Below, piece after piece: positions 1-12,945 of a stretch of DNA of 64,000 nucleotides. The translations under genes were made by a program, and so were the position numbers. Source of the stretch: Isoperla grammatica (Eukaryota > Arthropoda > Insecta > Plecoptera > Perlodidae). The stretch spans positions 29,406,978 through 29,470,977 of the forward strand of contig OX246749.1 of NCBI GenBank assembly GCA_945910005.1, written 5' to 3'. Each line of letters starts with the position of its first letter. The stretch's first letter is position 1. The notes below the pieces were generated by a model. That model was not told where the DNA came from. It saw nothing but the letters and a program-made list of their open reading frames with translations, and ran no database searches.

Positions 1-1402
1 GAGATGCCTCTACCCTTAGATTAGATAGTTAAGTGTCGCCACATGACCCTGGCAGGACAGAGACACAGCCACCGAGGTGGGCGAGATGCCTCTACACTTA
101 GATTAGATAGTTAAGTGTCGCCACATGACCCTGGCAGGACAGAGAGACACAGCCACCGAGGTGGGGAGATGCCTCTACCCTTAGATTAGATAGTTAAGTG
201 TCGCCACATGACCCTGGCAGGACAGAGAGACACAGCCACCGAGGTGGGCGAGATGCCTCTACACTTAGCTTAGATAGTTAAGTGTCGCTACATGACCCTG
301 GCAGGACAGAGCGACACAGCCACCGAGGTGGGCGAGATGCCTCTACACTTAGATTAGATAGTTAAGTGTCGCTACATGACCCTGGCAGGACAGAGCGACA
401 CAGCCACCGAGGTGGGCGAGATGCCTCTACACTTAGATTAGATAGTTAAGTGTCGCTACATGACCCTGGCAGGACAGAGCGACACAGCCACAGAGGTGGG
501 CGAGATGCCTCTACACTTAGATTAGATAGTTAAGTGTCGCCACACACCCTGGCAGGACAGAGCGACACAGCCACCGAGGGGGGCGAGATGCCTCTACACT
601 TATATTAGATAGTTAAGTGTCGCCACATGACCCTGGCAGGACAGAGAGACACAGCCACCGAGGGGGGCGAGATGCCTCTACACTTAGATTAGATAGTTAA
701 GTGTCTCCACACACCCTGGCAGGACAGAGAGACACAGCCACCGAGGTGGGCGAGATGCCTCTACACTTAGATTAGATAGTTAAGTGTCAAAATATGACCC
801 TGGCAGGACAGAGAGACACAGCCACCGAGGTGGGCGAGATGCCTCTACACTTAGATTAGATAGTTAAGTGTCGCCACATGACCCTGGCAGGACAGAGACA
901 CAGCCACCGAGGTGGGCGAGATGCCTCTACACTTAGATTAGATAGTTAAGTGTCGCCACATGACCCTGGCAGGACAGAGAGACACAGCCACCGAGGGGGG
1001 CGAGATGCCTCTACACTTAGATTAGATAGTTAAGTGTCGGCACATGACCCTGGCAGGACAGAGACACAGCCACCGAGGAGGGCGAGATGCCTCTACATTT
1101 AGATTAGATAGTTAAGGGTCGGCACATGACCCTGGCAGGACAGAGCGACACAGCCACCGAGGTGGGCGAGATGCCTCTACACTTAGATTAGATAGTTAAG
1201 TGTCGCCACATGACCCTGGCAGGACAGAGAGACACAGCCACCGAGGGGGGCGAGATGCCTCTACACTTAGATTAGATAGTTAAGTGTCGGCACACACCCT
1301 GGCAGGACAGAGAGACACAGCCACCGAGGGGGGCGAGATGCCTCTACACTTAGATTAGATAGTTAAGTGTCGGCACACACCCTGGCAGGACAGAGCGACA
1401 CT
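1..1402. repeat. 84-bp satellite array, first block
   Basis: About 17 head-to-tail units of an 84-bp repeat, recognisable by CCTGGCAGGACAGAG followed by ACACAGCCACCGAGG. Units of 82 or 83 bp arise from a CACATGACCC/CACACACCC variant and loss of one GA. The array begins before the window. No coding sense is evident; stops such as TTAGATTAG recur in the unit. Confidence 0.95.
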
Positions 1403-2161
1403 CTTTTTTTTTTTTTTTTTTTTTTTTTTTATTCACTAAATCGTTAATCTTTAACACGCCACCCGCGCTTTCGCGCATATGCGTGTCTTGGTCTCTTTAC
1501 ATATTACATTGTTACACTTACTTAACATGTTTACATTTACATTTTCCAATTTACATTTATACATTTCAAAGTTACATTTATACCTTAAACAATTATATTT
1601 ATAATTAACATTTAACTTTACATTTAATTTACATATAAACATTTAAGTTATCGATGTACTCGAGCTAGGATGCCCTAAGTTGGGCTATTTTCCTTTCTCC
1701 CAAATGCCAGGTTTCTTCTTATGTTTACGATCCTCATCCTCTTATATCCTCTTCTTAGTTTCTTTTTCATCTTTTTACATTTTCTACCTCTTATCCCTTT
1801 TCGTTCTCTTTAATGTTTCTTTTTCGCCTTTCTTTCTTTCTTTCTTTCATCAACCTCTCTCTTCTCTCACCTGTGTTGCTTTCTTGACTACCTCCTCTCC
1901 CTATCGAGCTGAGGATATTGTTTCTTTCCTTACTGCTCTAACTCTTTTTTGAAGCCTTGCTCCTCACAAATTTTTCTTAGAGCTTAGGTTCTTCTTGTTC
2001 TTCTTGACAACTAAAAAGCCGTGCTCCTTGTTGGTTTTCCTTAGTACTTGAGTTCTTCTTCCTCTTCTTGACGACTAGAAAGCCTCGCTCTTCATTGTCT
2101 TCCTTGGTACTTGAGTTCTTCTACTTCTTCTCGACGACGACAAGTGGAAAGCCTTAACCTC
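1403..2161 (-). repeat. Poly-T-headed insert in the 84-bp satellite, copy 1
   Basis: The satellite breaks off at 1402 into a run of 27 T (1404-1430), an AT-rich stretch, a pyrimidine-rich stretch, and about three degenerate ~65-bp repeats (1950-2155) containing TTGAGTTCTTCTTCCTCTTC. The satellite resumes mid-unit at 2162. Read on the minus strand it is purine-rich and ends in poly-A, which would suit a retroposed transcript. No clean TSD is visible: about 40 bp of the interrupted unit is missing instead. The frames of 90 and 63 codons inside are low-complexity and not convincing genes. Confidence 0.7.
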
Positions 2162-5100
2162 GATAGTTAAGTGTTGGCACACACCCTAGCAGGACAGAGA
2201 GACACAGCCACCGAGGGGGGCGAGATGCCTCTACACTTAGATTAGATAGTCAAGTGTCGCCACATGACCCTGGCAGGACAGAGAGACACAGCCACCGAGG
2301 TGGGCGAGATGCTTCTACACTTAGATTAGATAGTTAAGTGTCGGCACACACCCTGGCAGGACAGAGAGACACAGCCACCGAGGTGGGCGAGATGCCTCTA
2401 CACTTAGATTAGATAGTCAAGTGTCGCCACATGACCCTGGCAGGACAGAGAGACACAGCCACCGAGGTGAGCGAGATGCCTCTACACTTAGATTAGATAG
2501 TTAAGTGTTGGCACATGACCCTGGCAGGACAGAGAGACACAGCCACCGAGGTGGGCGAGATGCCTCTACACTTAGATTAGATAGTTAAGTGTCGGCACAT
2601 GACCCTGGCAGGACAGAAAGACACAGCCACCGAGGTAGGCGAGATGCCTCTACACTTAGATTAGATAGTTAAGTGTCGGCACACACCCTGGCAGGACAGA
2701 GAGACACAGCCACCGAGGTGGGCGAGATGCCTCTACACTTAGATTAGATAGTTAAGTGTCGGCACACACCCTGGCAGGACAGAGAGACACAGCCACCGAG
2801 GTGGGCGAGATGCCTCTACACTTAGATTAGATAGTTAAGTGTCGGAACACACCCTGGCAGGACAGAGAGACACAGCCACCGAGGTGGGCGAGATGCCTCT
2901 ACACTTAGATTAGATAGTTAAGTGTCGGCACACACCCTGGCAGGACAGAGAGACACAGCCAACGAGGTGGGCGAGAAGCCTCTACACTTAGATTAGATAG
3001 TTAAGTGTCGGCACATGACCCTGGCAGGACAGAGAGACACAGCCACCGAGGGTGGCGAGATGCCTCTACACTTAGATTAGATAGTTAAGTGTCGCCACAT
3101 GACCCTGGCAGGACAGAGAGACACAGCCACCGAGGGGGGCGAGATGCCTCTACACTTAGATAAGATAGTTAAGTGTCGCCACATGACCCTGGCAGGACAG
3201 AGAGACACAGCCACCGAGGGGGGCGAGAAGCCTCTACACTTAGATTATATAGTTAAGTGTCGCCACACACCCTGGCAGGACAGAGAGACACAGCCACCGA
3301 GGGTGGCGAGATGCCTCTACACTTAGATTAGATAGTTAAGTGTCGCCACATGACCCTGGCAGGACAGAGAGACACAGCCACCGAGGGGGGCGAGATGCCT
3401 CTACACTTAGATAAGATAGTTAAGTGTCGCCACATGACCCTGGCAGGACAGAGAGACACAGCCACCGAGGTGGGCGAGATGCCTCTAAACTTAGCTTAGA
3501 TAGTTAAGTGTCGGCACACACCCTGGCAGGACAGAGAGACACAGCCACCGAGGTAGGCGAGATGCCTCTACACTTAGATTAGATAGTTAAGTGTCGCCAC
3601 ATGACCCTGGCAGGACAGAGAGACACAGCCACCGAGGTGGGCGAGATGCTCTTCACTTAGATTAGATAGTTAAGTGTCGGCACATGACCCTGGCAGGACA
3701 GAGAGACACAGCCACCGAGGGGGGCGAGATGCCTCTACATTTAGATTAGATAGTTAAGTGTCGCCACATGACCCTGGCAGGACAGAGAGACACAGCCACC
3801 GAGGGGGGCGAGATGCCTCTAGACTTAGATTAGATAGTTAAGTGTCGCCACATGACCCTGGCAGGACAGAGAGACACAGCCACCGAGGTGGGCGAGATGC
3901 CTCTACACTTAGCTTAGATAGTTAAGTGTCGCTACATGACCCTGGCAGGACAGAGCGACACAGCCACCGAGGTGGGCGAGATGCCTCTACACTTAGATTA
4001 GATAGTTAAGTGTCGCTACATGACCCTGGCAGGACAGAGCGACACAGCCACCGAGGTGGGCGAGATGCCTCTACACTTAGATTAGATAGTTAAGTGTCGC
4101 CACATGACCCTGGCAGGACAGAGAGACACAGCCACCGAGGTGGGCGAGATGCCTCTACACTTAGCTTAGATAGTTAAGTGTCGCTACATGACCCTGGCAG
4201 GACAGAGCGACACAGCCACCGAGGTGGGCGAGATGCCTCTACACTTAGATTAGATAGTTAAGTGTCGCTACATGACCCTGGCAGGACAGAGCGACACAGC
4301 CACCGAGGTGGGCGAGATGCCTCTACACTTAGATTAGATAGTTAAGTGTCGCTACATGACCCTGGCAGGACAGAGCGACACAGCCACAGAGGTGGGCGAG
4401 ATGCCTCTACACTTAGATTAGATAGTTAAGTGTCGCCACACACCCTGGCAGGACAGAGCGACACAGCCACCGAGGGGGGCGAGATGCCTCTACACTTAGA
4501 TTAGATAGTTAAGTGTCGCCACATGACCCTGGCAGGACAGAGAGACACAGCCACCGAGGGGGGCGAGATGCCTCTACACTTAGATTAGATAGTTAAGTGT
4601 CTCCACACACCCTGGCAGGACAGAGAGACACAGCCACCGAGGTGGGCGAGATGCCTCTACACTTAGATTAGATAGTTAAGTGTCAAAATATGACCCTGGC
4701 AGGACAGAGAGACACAGCCACCGAGGTGGGCGAGATGCCTCTACACTTAGATTAGATAGTTAAGTGTCGCCACATGACCCTGGCAGGACAGAGACACAGC
4801 CACCGAGGTGGGCGAGATGCCTCTACACTTAGATTAGATAGTTAAGTGTCGCCACATGACCCTGGCAGGACAGAGACACAGCCACCGAGGTGGGCGAGAT
4901 GCCTCTACACTTAGATTAGATAGTTAAGTGTCGCCACATGACCCTGGCAGGACAGAGAGACACAGCCACCGAGGGGGGCGAGATGCCTCTACACTTAGAT
5001 TAGATAGTTAAGTGTCGGCACATGACCCTGGCAGGACAGAGACACAGCCACCGAGGAGGGCGAGATGCCTCTACATTTAGATTAGATAGTTAAGGGTCGG

Positions 5101-5378
5101 CACATGACCCTGGCAGGACAGAGCGACACAGCCACCGAGGTGGGCGAGATGCCTCTACACTTAGATTAGATAGTTAAGTGTCGCCACATGACCCTGGCAG
5201 GACAGAGAGACACAGCCACCGAGGGGGGCGAGATGCCTCTACACTTAGATTAGATAGTTAAGTGTCGGCACACACCCTGGCAGGACAGAGAGACACAGCC
5301 ACCGAGGGGGGCGAGATGCCTCTACACTTAGATTAGATAGTTAAGTGTCGGCACACACCCTGGCAGGACAGAGCGACA

Positions 5379-5380
<2 letters not shown>
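2162..5380. repeat. 84-bp satellite array, second block
   Basis: About 38 more units of the same 84-bp repeat. The part from roughly 4137 to the insert at 5381 repeats, variant for variant (CTTAGCTTAG unit, GTCAAAATATG unit, AAGGGTCGG unit), the order seen from roughly 241 to 1402. One extra unit near 4870 shifts the offset from 3896 to 3979 bp. Confidence 0.95.
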
Positions 5381-5409
<29 letters not shown>

Positions 5410-6140
5410 ATTCACTAAATCGTTAATCTTTAACACGCCACCCGCGCTTTCGCGCATATGCGTGTCTTGGTCTCTTTACATATTACATTGTTACACTTAC
5501 TTAACATGTTTACATTTACATTTTCCAATTTACATTTATACATTTCAAAGTTACATTTATACCTTAAACAATTATATTTATAATTAACATTTAACTTTAC
5601 ATTTAATTTACATATAAACATTTAAGTTATCGATGTACTCGAGCTAGGATGCCCTAAGTTGGGCTATTTTCCTTTCTCCCAAATGCCAGGTTTCTTCTTA
5701 TGTTTACGATCCTCATCCTCTTATATCCTCTTCTTAGTTTCTTTTTCATCTTTTTACATTTTCTACCTCTTATCCCTTTTCGTTCTCTTTAATGTTTCTT
5801 TTTCGCCTTTCTTTCTTTCTTTCTTTCATCAACCTCTCTCTTCTCTCACCTGTGTTGCTTTCTTGACTACCTCCTCTCCCTATCGAGCTGAGGATATTGT
5901 TTCTTTCCTTACTGCTCTAACTCTTTTTTGAAGCCTTGCTCCTCACAAATTTTTCTTAGAGCTTAGGTTCTTCTTGTTCTTCTTGACAACTAAAAAGCCG
6001 TGCTCCTTGTTGGTTTTCCTTAGTACTTGAGTTCTTCTTCCTCTTCTTGACGACTAGAAAGCCTCGCTCTTCATTGTCTTCCTTGGTACTTGAGTTCTTC
6101 TACTTCTTCTCGACGACGACAAGTGGAAAGCCTTAACCTC
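5381..6140 (-). repeat. Poly-T-headed insert in the 84-bp satellite, copy 2
   Basis: Near-identical second copy of the insert at 1403-2161, with 28 T at 5382-5409 and the same downstream sequence. Flanking satellite variants are shared on both sides, so the copy arose by segmental duplication of the array with its insert, not by a second insertion. Confidence 0.85.
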
Positions 6141-9100
6141 GATAGTTAAGTGTTGGCACACACCCTAGCAGGACAGAGAGACACAGCCACCGAGGGGGGC
6201 GAGATGCCTCTACACTTAGATTAGATAGTCAAGTGTCGCCACATGACCCTGGCAGGACAGAGAGACACAGCCACCGAGGTGGGCGAGATGCTTCTACACT
6301 TAGATTAGATAGTTAAGTGTTGGCACACACCCTGGCAGGACAGAGAGACACAGCCACCGAGGTGGGCGAGATGCCTCTACACTTAGGTTAGATAGTTAAG
6401 TGTTGGCACACACCCTGGCAGGACAGAGAGTCACAGCCACCGAGGGGGGCGAGATGCCTCTACACTTAGATTAGATAGTTATGTGTTGGCACACACCCTG
6501 GCAGGACAGAGAGACACAGCCACCGAGGTGGGTGAGATGCCTCTACACTTAGATTAGATAGTTAAGTGTCACCACACACCCTGGCAGGACAGAGCGACAC
6601 AGCCACCGAGGGGGGCGAGATGCCTCTACACTTAGATTAGATAGTTATGTGTTGGCACACACCCTGGCAGGACAGAGAGTCACAGCCACCGAGGTGGGTG
6701 AGATGCCTCTACACTTAGATTAGATAGTTAAGTGTCACCACACACCCTGGCAGGACAGAGCGACACAGCCACCGAGGGGGGCGAGATGCCTCTACACTTA
6801 GATTAGATAGTTATGTGTTGGCACACACCCTGGCAGGACAGAGAGACACAGCCACCGAGGTGGGTGAGATGCCTCTACACTTAGATTAGATAGTTAAGTG
6901 TCACCACACACCCTGGCAGGACAGAGAGTCACAGCCACCGAGGGGGGCGAGATGCCTCTACACTTAGATTAGATAGTTATGTGTTGGCACACACCCTGGC
7001 AGGACAGAGAGTCACAGCCACCGAGGGGGGCGAGATGCCTCTACACTTAGATTAGATAGTTATGTGTTGGCACACACCCTGGCAGGACAGAGAGACACAG
7101 CCACCGAGGTGGGTGAGATGCCTCTACACTTAGATTAGATAGTTAAGTGTCGCCACATGACCCTGGCAGGACAGAGCGACACAGCCACCGAGGGGGGCGA
7201 GATGCCTCTACACTTAGATTAGATAGTTAAGTGTCGCCACATGACCCTGGCAGGACAGAGAGACACAGCCACCGAGGTGGGCGAGATGCCTCTACACTTA
7301 GATTAGATAGTTATGTGTTGGCACACACCCTGGCAGGACAGAGAGACACAGCCACCGAGGTGGGCGAGATGCCTCTACACTTAGATTAGATAGTTAAGTG
7401 TCACCACACACCCTGGCAGGACAGAGCGACACAGCCACCGAGGGGGGCGAGATGCCTCTACACTTAGATTAGATAGTTAAGTGTCGCCACATGACCCTGG
7501 CAGGACAGAGAGACACAGCCACCGAGGTGGGCGAGATGCCTCTACACTTAGATTAGATAGTTAAGTGTCGCCACATGACCCTGGCAGGACAGAGAGACAC
7601 AGCCACCGAGGTGGGGAGATGGCTCTACACTTAGATTAGATAGTTAAGTGTCGCCACATGACCCTGGCAGGACAGAGAGACACAGCCACCGAGGTGGGGA
7701 GATGCCTCTACACTTAGATTAGATAGTTAAGTGTCGCCACATGACCCTGGCAGGACAGAGAGACACAGCCACCGAGGTGGGCGAGATGCCTCTACACTTA
7801 GATTAGATAGTTAAGTGTCGCCTGATGACCCTGGCAGGACAGAGAGACACAGCCACCGAGGGGGGCGAGATGCTTCTACACTTAGATTAGATAGTTAAGT
7901 GTCGCCACATGACCCTGGCAGGACAGAGCGACACAGCCACCGAGGTAGGCGACATGCCTCTACACTTAGATTAGGTAGTTAAGTGTCGGCACACACCCTG
8001 GCAGGACAGAGAGACACAGCCACCGAGGGGGGCGAGATGCCTCTACACTTAGATTAGATAGTTAAGTGTTGGCACATGACCCTGGCAGGACAGAGAGACA
8101 CAGCTACCGAGGTGGGCGAGATGCCTCTACACTTAGATTAGATAGTTGAGTGTCGCCACATGACCCTGGCAGGACAGAGAGACACAGCCACCGAGGTGGG
8201 CGAGATGCCTCTACACTTAGATTAGATAGTTAAGTGTCGCCACATGACCCTGGCAGGACAGAGCGACACAGCCACCGAGGTAGGCGAGATGCCTCTACAC
8301 TTAGATTAGATAGTTATGTGTCGCCACATGACCCTGGCAGGACCGAGAGACACAGCCAACGAGGTGGGCGAGATGCCTCTACACTTAGATTAGATAGTTA
8401 AGTGTCGCCACACACCCTGGCAGGACAGAGAGACACAGCCACCGAGGAGGGCGAGATGCCTCTACACTTAGATTAGGTAGTTGAGTGTCGCCACACACCT
8501 TGGCAGGACAGAGAGACACAGCCACCGAGGTGGGCGAGATGCTCTACACTTAGATTAGATAGTTAAGTGTCGGATCATGACCCTGGCAGGACATAGAGAC
8601 ACAGCCACCGAGGGGGGCGAGATGCCTCTACACTTAGATTAGATAGTTAAGTGTTGGCACACACCCTGGCAGGACAGAGAGACACAGCCACCGAGGTGGG
8701 CGAGATGCCTCTACACTTAGATTAGATAGTTAAGTGTCGCCACATGACCCTGGCAGGACAGAGAGACACAGCCACCGAGGGGGGCGAGATGCCTCTACAC
8801 TTAGATTAGATAGTTAAGTGTCGGCACACACCCTGGCAGGACAGAGAGACACAGCCACCGAGGTGGGCGAGATGCCTCTACACTTAGATTAGATAGTTAA
8901 GTGTCGGCACATGACCCTGGCAGGACAGAGAGACACAGCCACCGAGGTGGGCGAGATGCCCCTACACTTAGATTAGATAGTTGAGTGTTGGCACACACCC
9001 TGGCAGGACAGAGAGACACAGCCACCGAGGTGGGCGAGATGCCTCTACACTTAGATTAGATAGTTAAGTGTCGGCACACGACCCTGGCAGGACAGAGCGA

Positions 9101-9486
9101 CACAGCCACCGAGGTGGGCGAGATGCCTCTACACTTAGATTAGATAGTTAAGTGTCGGCACACGACCCTGGCAGGACAGAGCGACACAGCCACCGAGGGG
9201 GGCGAGATGCCTCTACACTTAGATTAGATAGTAAAGTGTCGGCACACACCCTGGCAGGACAGAGAGACACAGCCACCGAGGGGGGCGAGATGCCTCTACA
9301 CTTAGATTAGATAGTTAAGTGTCGCCACATGACCCTGGCAGGACAGAGAGACACAGCCACCGAGGTAGGCGAGATGCCTCTACACTTAGATTAGATAGTT
9401 AAGTGTCGGCACATGACCCTGGCAGGACAGAGCGACACAGCCACCGAGGTGGGCGAGATGCCTCTACACTTAGATTAGATAGTTAA
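6141..9486. repeat. 84-bp satellite array, third block
   Basis: About 40 units. Between about 6340 and 7320 a sub-pattern alternates GTTATGTGTTGGCACAC, GTTAAGTGTCACCACAC and GAGAGTCACAG variants, showing local higher-order amplification. The array ends at GATAGTTAA, 9486. Confidence 0.95.
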
Positions 9487-9665
9487 ATATGCATTTAAAG
9501 ACAGCCTATTTACTTACCTAAATACGTGTGTAGTGGTGACTAGTGTGTATTTCAAGCTGTATTTAAATACATAGCCTAAGTAACTATCTAGTGACTTAAT
9601 GAAACTTTCATTTAAATATATATTTATAGTGTATACTTGGAGAGGCCAAATGGCTGAGTTAATGA
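9487..9665. other. AT-rich unique DNA
   Basis: Short degenerate repeats of an ATTTAAATA type; no gene or element can be supported. Confidence 0.5.
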
Positions 9666-9829
9666 GAACTCAGAACAAGATAAAACATGTTCTAGTTGGC
9701 CAAAATGTCTCAGTTTATTTGTCTTGTCATCTATATGTTTCTCAAAGCAACCTATCTACTTTCTCAGGTAAGCTGTCGTCCTTCTGTACCTTTTCCCTCA
9801 CTAGAACATGTTTATCTTGTTCTGAGTTC
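9666..9829. mobile_element. Hairpin (MITE-like) element
   Basis: Arms at 9666-9696 and 9800-9829 are inverted copies (GAACTCAGAACAAGATAAA against its complement) differing by one base-pair indel, around a ~100-bp loop. No TSD was identified. The loop contains GGTAAGCTGTCGTCC, resembling the terminal motif of the hairpin elements at 10170 and 43791. Confidence 0.6.
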
Positions 9830-10169
9830 CAATTAGATTAGAAATTTAATATACTGTCGATATTTCAACTTCAAACTTTAAATTCTGTTCATTGATCAAA
9901 AATCCCACCACAACCGTGTCGGAAGCCACGTCATTTCAATAGGCCTAGAGCCGCATAAATCTGCGAGATCGCCACTCGAAAGCCGAGCGTACGGAGCGTT
10001 CTCAGTCTGCTCTGCTCGGTAATAATAGAATGAATGACACAGATGACGCTCAAGAGTCAATAAAAGAACGCCTCAACCATCATCTTGATTGCTCTGGTGT
10101 ATAATAAAAGAACCCAACCAATCAAAAACATCCAATGATTTTTGTCCCTCAAATAAAACTACAGCTTAG
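9830..10169. other. Unique DNA, no gene seen
   Basis: No convincing open frame or terminal repeats. Confidence 0.4.
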
Positions 10170-10425
10170 TGTAAGAAGACGAATTTGAGGGTAGGTAGTT
10201 CATACTGAGAACATAGTACAAAACAAAAGTGATGAGGCGTTTCGACTCGAGGTTTTCATCACTCGAGGTGAAGATGACTACTACGTGGATACTACTATGT
10301 AGTAGGTAATCAAGAACTCGTATCCAAACGTCTCACGATCTTTCTATTATGTCTTTACGCGTCATTTCAACTCTCAAGTGTGTCATCTTACACGAACTTA
10401 AGCTGTTGGATCCTCTCCCTACATT
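10170..10425. mobile_element. Degraded hairpin element related to 43791-44249
   Basis: Ends read ACAGCTTAGTGTAAGAAGAC and, near 10400, AAGCTGTTGGATCC. The interior carries GCGTTTCGACTCGAGG and CATCACTCGAGG. The same blocks occur in the same order in the long hairpin at 43791-44249, so this is an older, diverged member of that family. The TSD is not resolvable. Confidence 0.5.
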
Positions 10426-10898
10426 TTACTATGGTGAAACTTCTTTATAACAAAATGATCTATATAACGACCTGTTATTGAGGTCCCAAAAGGTTCTTAT
10501 GCATGTAAAGGTACCATCTTTATAGAGGAATGTTTTTTATAACAAAATACAGTCCAGCCCACTTAGAACGAACTTGAAAAGAGCTGATTTTTACTTTCTT
10601 AAAAAAGAACTTTATTAAAACAGAACAAATTTGCGTGGATTTTTGTTTCAGATGAATCCAATTTACTTTGTTAAATCCAGAATTTCGTTAAAAGAGAGTT
10701 CTTTAAAAGTGGGCCTGACTGTAATAATCTGGCCCCCAAGAGTTTGTTATATAGAAGTTGTACTGTACAAATTACTATGTAACAAATTTATTGGATAGCG
10801 TTCTCAACTGAAGTCGAGTACGTAAATTGGGTACGATTGCTCGCGGCGTGCTCTTGCTCTCCCAGTCACACGGTCTCTCGTACGTCATTGTCCCCAAC
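10426..10898. other. Intergenic DNA, no gene seen
   Basis: AT-rich with several short inverted motifs (ATAACAAAATG, TTTATAACAAAATAC) that may be remnants of a Tc1/pogo-type element. Nothing definite. Confidence 0.35.
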
Positions 10899-11142
10899 TC
10901 ACCGTCTCTTGTTTGGACGCAGGTACGCAACAGTCGGACGAGGCCGTGCGCGAGAGGTGAAGTAGCGGAGGATCGTCGGGCGTGCCTTATCCGTCCCTTC
11001 CGCTAGAGAGGAACGTGGAGTCACCGTCTCTTGTTTGGTGGCAGGTACGCAACAGTCGGACGAGGCCGTGCGCGAGAGGTGAAGTAGCGGAGGATCGTCG
11101 GGCGTGCCTTATCCGTCCCCTCCGCTAGAGAGGAACGTGGAG
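10899..11142. repeat. 122-bp repeat array, left part (2 units)
   Basis: Two full 122-bp units starting TCACCGTCTCTTGTTTGG and ending GAACGTGGAG. The array continues in the same orientation and phase at 24518, so it was split by the element at 11143-24517. Confidence 0.95.
11137..11142. other. 6-bp target-site duplication (left copy)
   Basis: GTGGAG immediately precedes the element end AGTAGGG. The same GTGGAG follows the other end at 24518-24523. In an uninterrupted unit GTGGAG occurs once, directly before TCACCG, so these six bases are duplicated exactly. Six-bp duplications are typical of Polinton/Maverick integrases. Confidence 0.85.
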
Positions 11143-11176
11143 AGTAGGGAGAAAATGCCGGTTCTGGCGCAGGACA

Positions 11177-11189
11177 TGACCTTTGACCT
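11177..11189 (-). promoter_or_regulatory. Nuclear-receptor-like DR1 motif in the terminal repeat (left)
   Basis: On the minus strand, two AGGTCA half-sites separated by one A, the classic DR1 arrangement, with a third half-site (GGGTCA) directly upstream. The mirror copy is at 24471-24483. A motif match only; function is not shown. Confidence 0.3.
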
Positions 11190-11738
11190 TGACCCCGCCG
11201 CCACTGCCTGCCGCTCGTCACCGCGAGGCGCTTGATTAGTCACTGTGTGACCTTGAACAGATTGCAACTCAGGATGACTCCGCCCACCGCTCACTGGTTG
11301 AAGACGCGTTCGAGTTTATCTAACAGCTGAGTAGAGTATTAAAAAAAAAAAAAAAATGACTCATCCGCAACAATCACATAACATTGTTGATGACGCAGGT
11401 TCGTAACCTACCTACTGCAATCATTGTATATAGTTCAAACTTACTATGCATAGATCTCCGCAGTAAACAAATGAATATTCTAAGTATTTAATGAAATATA
11501 AAAAGTTTTAAAATATAGAAAAAATCAATAATAATTAGGGGTTAGATTATCATCGAAGTTGAGATGAGGTTAAGGGTACGATTAAAAAGAAATAAGATTA
11601 TCAAAGAGTTCAATGTACTACTTTATTTATATCACCAACGTGCTACGCCATATCGAAAAGATTAGAAGTGCTATTTGCTACCATTTAAATGTTCGGATAT
11701 GATCAACTTCTTTTCATCGCGGAGAGCTTAGCGAAAGC

Positions 11739-11741
<3 letters not shown>

Positions 11742-11804
<63 letters not shown>
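11742..11804. repeat. (GA)n microsatellite, left arm
   Basis: About 31 GA dinucleotides, mirrored exactly by (CT)n at 23855-23917. The mirror copies have equal length, which is notable for a normally unstable sequence. Confidence 0.95.
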
Positions 11805-11808
<4 letters not shown>

Positions 11809-12234
11809 GTTCCACCCACAGCTCTGCCGAGGGATCGTGAACCCTACCTTCTTAATAGACTCAAAAGAGCTATATCAGACTACAAGACTATTGTTTGTGT
11901 GTTCGTGTGATTGTGTATATACCATATAACGCATTTTTTTAAATAAACCAATCACTTTTCGTTTCCTTGCTATTTTTAATATCCTGTTTAAACTAACAGT
12001 ATGTCAGTGACAATATATTACCAATGTTATTTCATGTAAACCACTCGAACCGAGGATATTACGCATCCCGTTGTTCTTTGATTTACACATTAAAATGTAC
12101 ATTTTTTTGCATGTATACAAATCAACAAAAATAGACTCACCTAGTATTTGTTTTTAAATATATTTCAAATTTTTTAAAATTTTATAACAATGAAAGTTCT
12201 TAGTTGTTAATACCATGATGCAACTAATTGTCTT

Positions 12235-12288
12235 CAAAGTATAAATAGTGACACCATCATAGTTGCTATGATGCTTATCATCATGTGG
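12235..12288 (-). pseudogene. Relic of a second polymerase C-terminus (left arm)
   Basis: Mirror copy of the relic at 23371-23424; see that entry. It lies about 660 bp beyond the stop codon of the intact gene, on the same strand. Confidence 0.55.
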
Positions 12289-12782
12289 TATGCTTGCGTC
12301 TAGAGACACGTTTTTTTTTGTGACGTTGATTTTAGATACTGTACTGGTGAACTGAAATCAGTGAAAGTTTTGAAAACACTACAAAATGCTAATTTCTTTT
12401 TAAAATATATAATCTCACACACCTGTTTCCAAAATCGAGCCAGGAAGTGGTTGGCCCTCCAATCTCTGAGGCATAGAATCAATTAATAATAAAATAGAAA
12501 AATTCATGCCAAATGTAAAATCAATCAATGCTAAAACACATATCTCTACTTATGTCATATCAAAATTGTTAATTTATTTTATTTTACTTCATACTTGCAT
12601 CAACTTAAATAGAATCGGTTTTTAACTAGCTTGTTATTTTGTCTATTTGAGGGTTACAGTGGCACATAGATTTATCGTGAATGTTATCTATAGTACATTA
12701 AGTTATTCAAGTTCTATATAGGATATGTTGAGATGGAAAGGATTTAAATAAGAGAGAAGTACACAAACGTAGATGATATTCT

Positions 12783-12788
12783 TTTATT
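12783..12788 (-). terminator. Polyadenylation signal of left polymerase gene
   Basis: AATAAA on the minus strand about 160 bp past the stop codon of the left polymerase gene; mirrored at 22871-22876. Confidence 0.5.
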
Positions 12789-12945
12789 ATAATGTAATGC
12801 AGATTTAATGTTACACATAAAAAGCCAAACAAATAGTATATGTAAACCAGATGGTGAATCACACTAGAGCCAGATATTCCAGTCTCTAATTCGAACTTTA
12901 GTGCGAATCACCTCCAGATATATTTACATTACATATACTTTACAA

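Noticed and set aside
11689..11910. 73-codon frame with an (RE)n tract, mirrored at 23749-23970
   Set aside because: The tract is the translated (GA)n microsatellite; no flanking conserved coding sequence.
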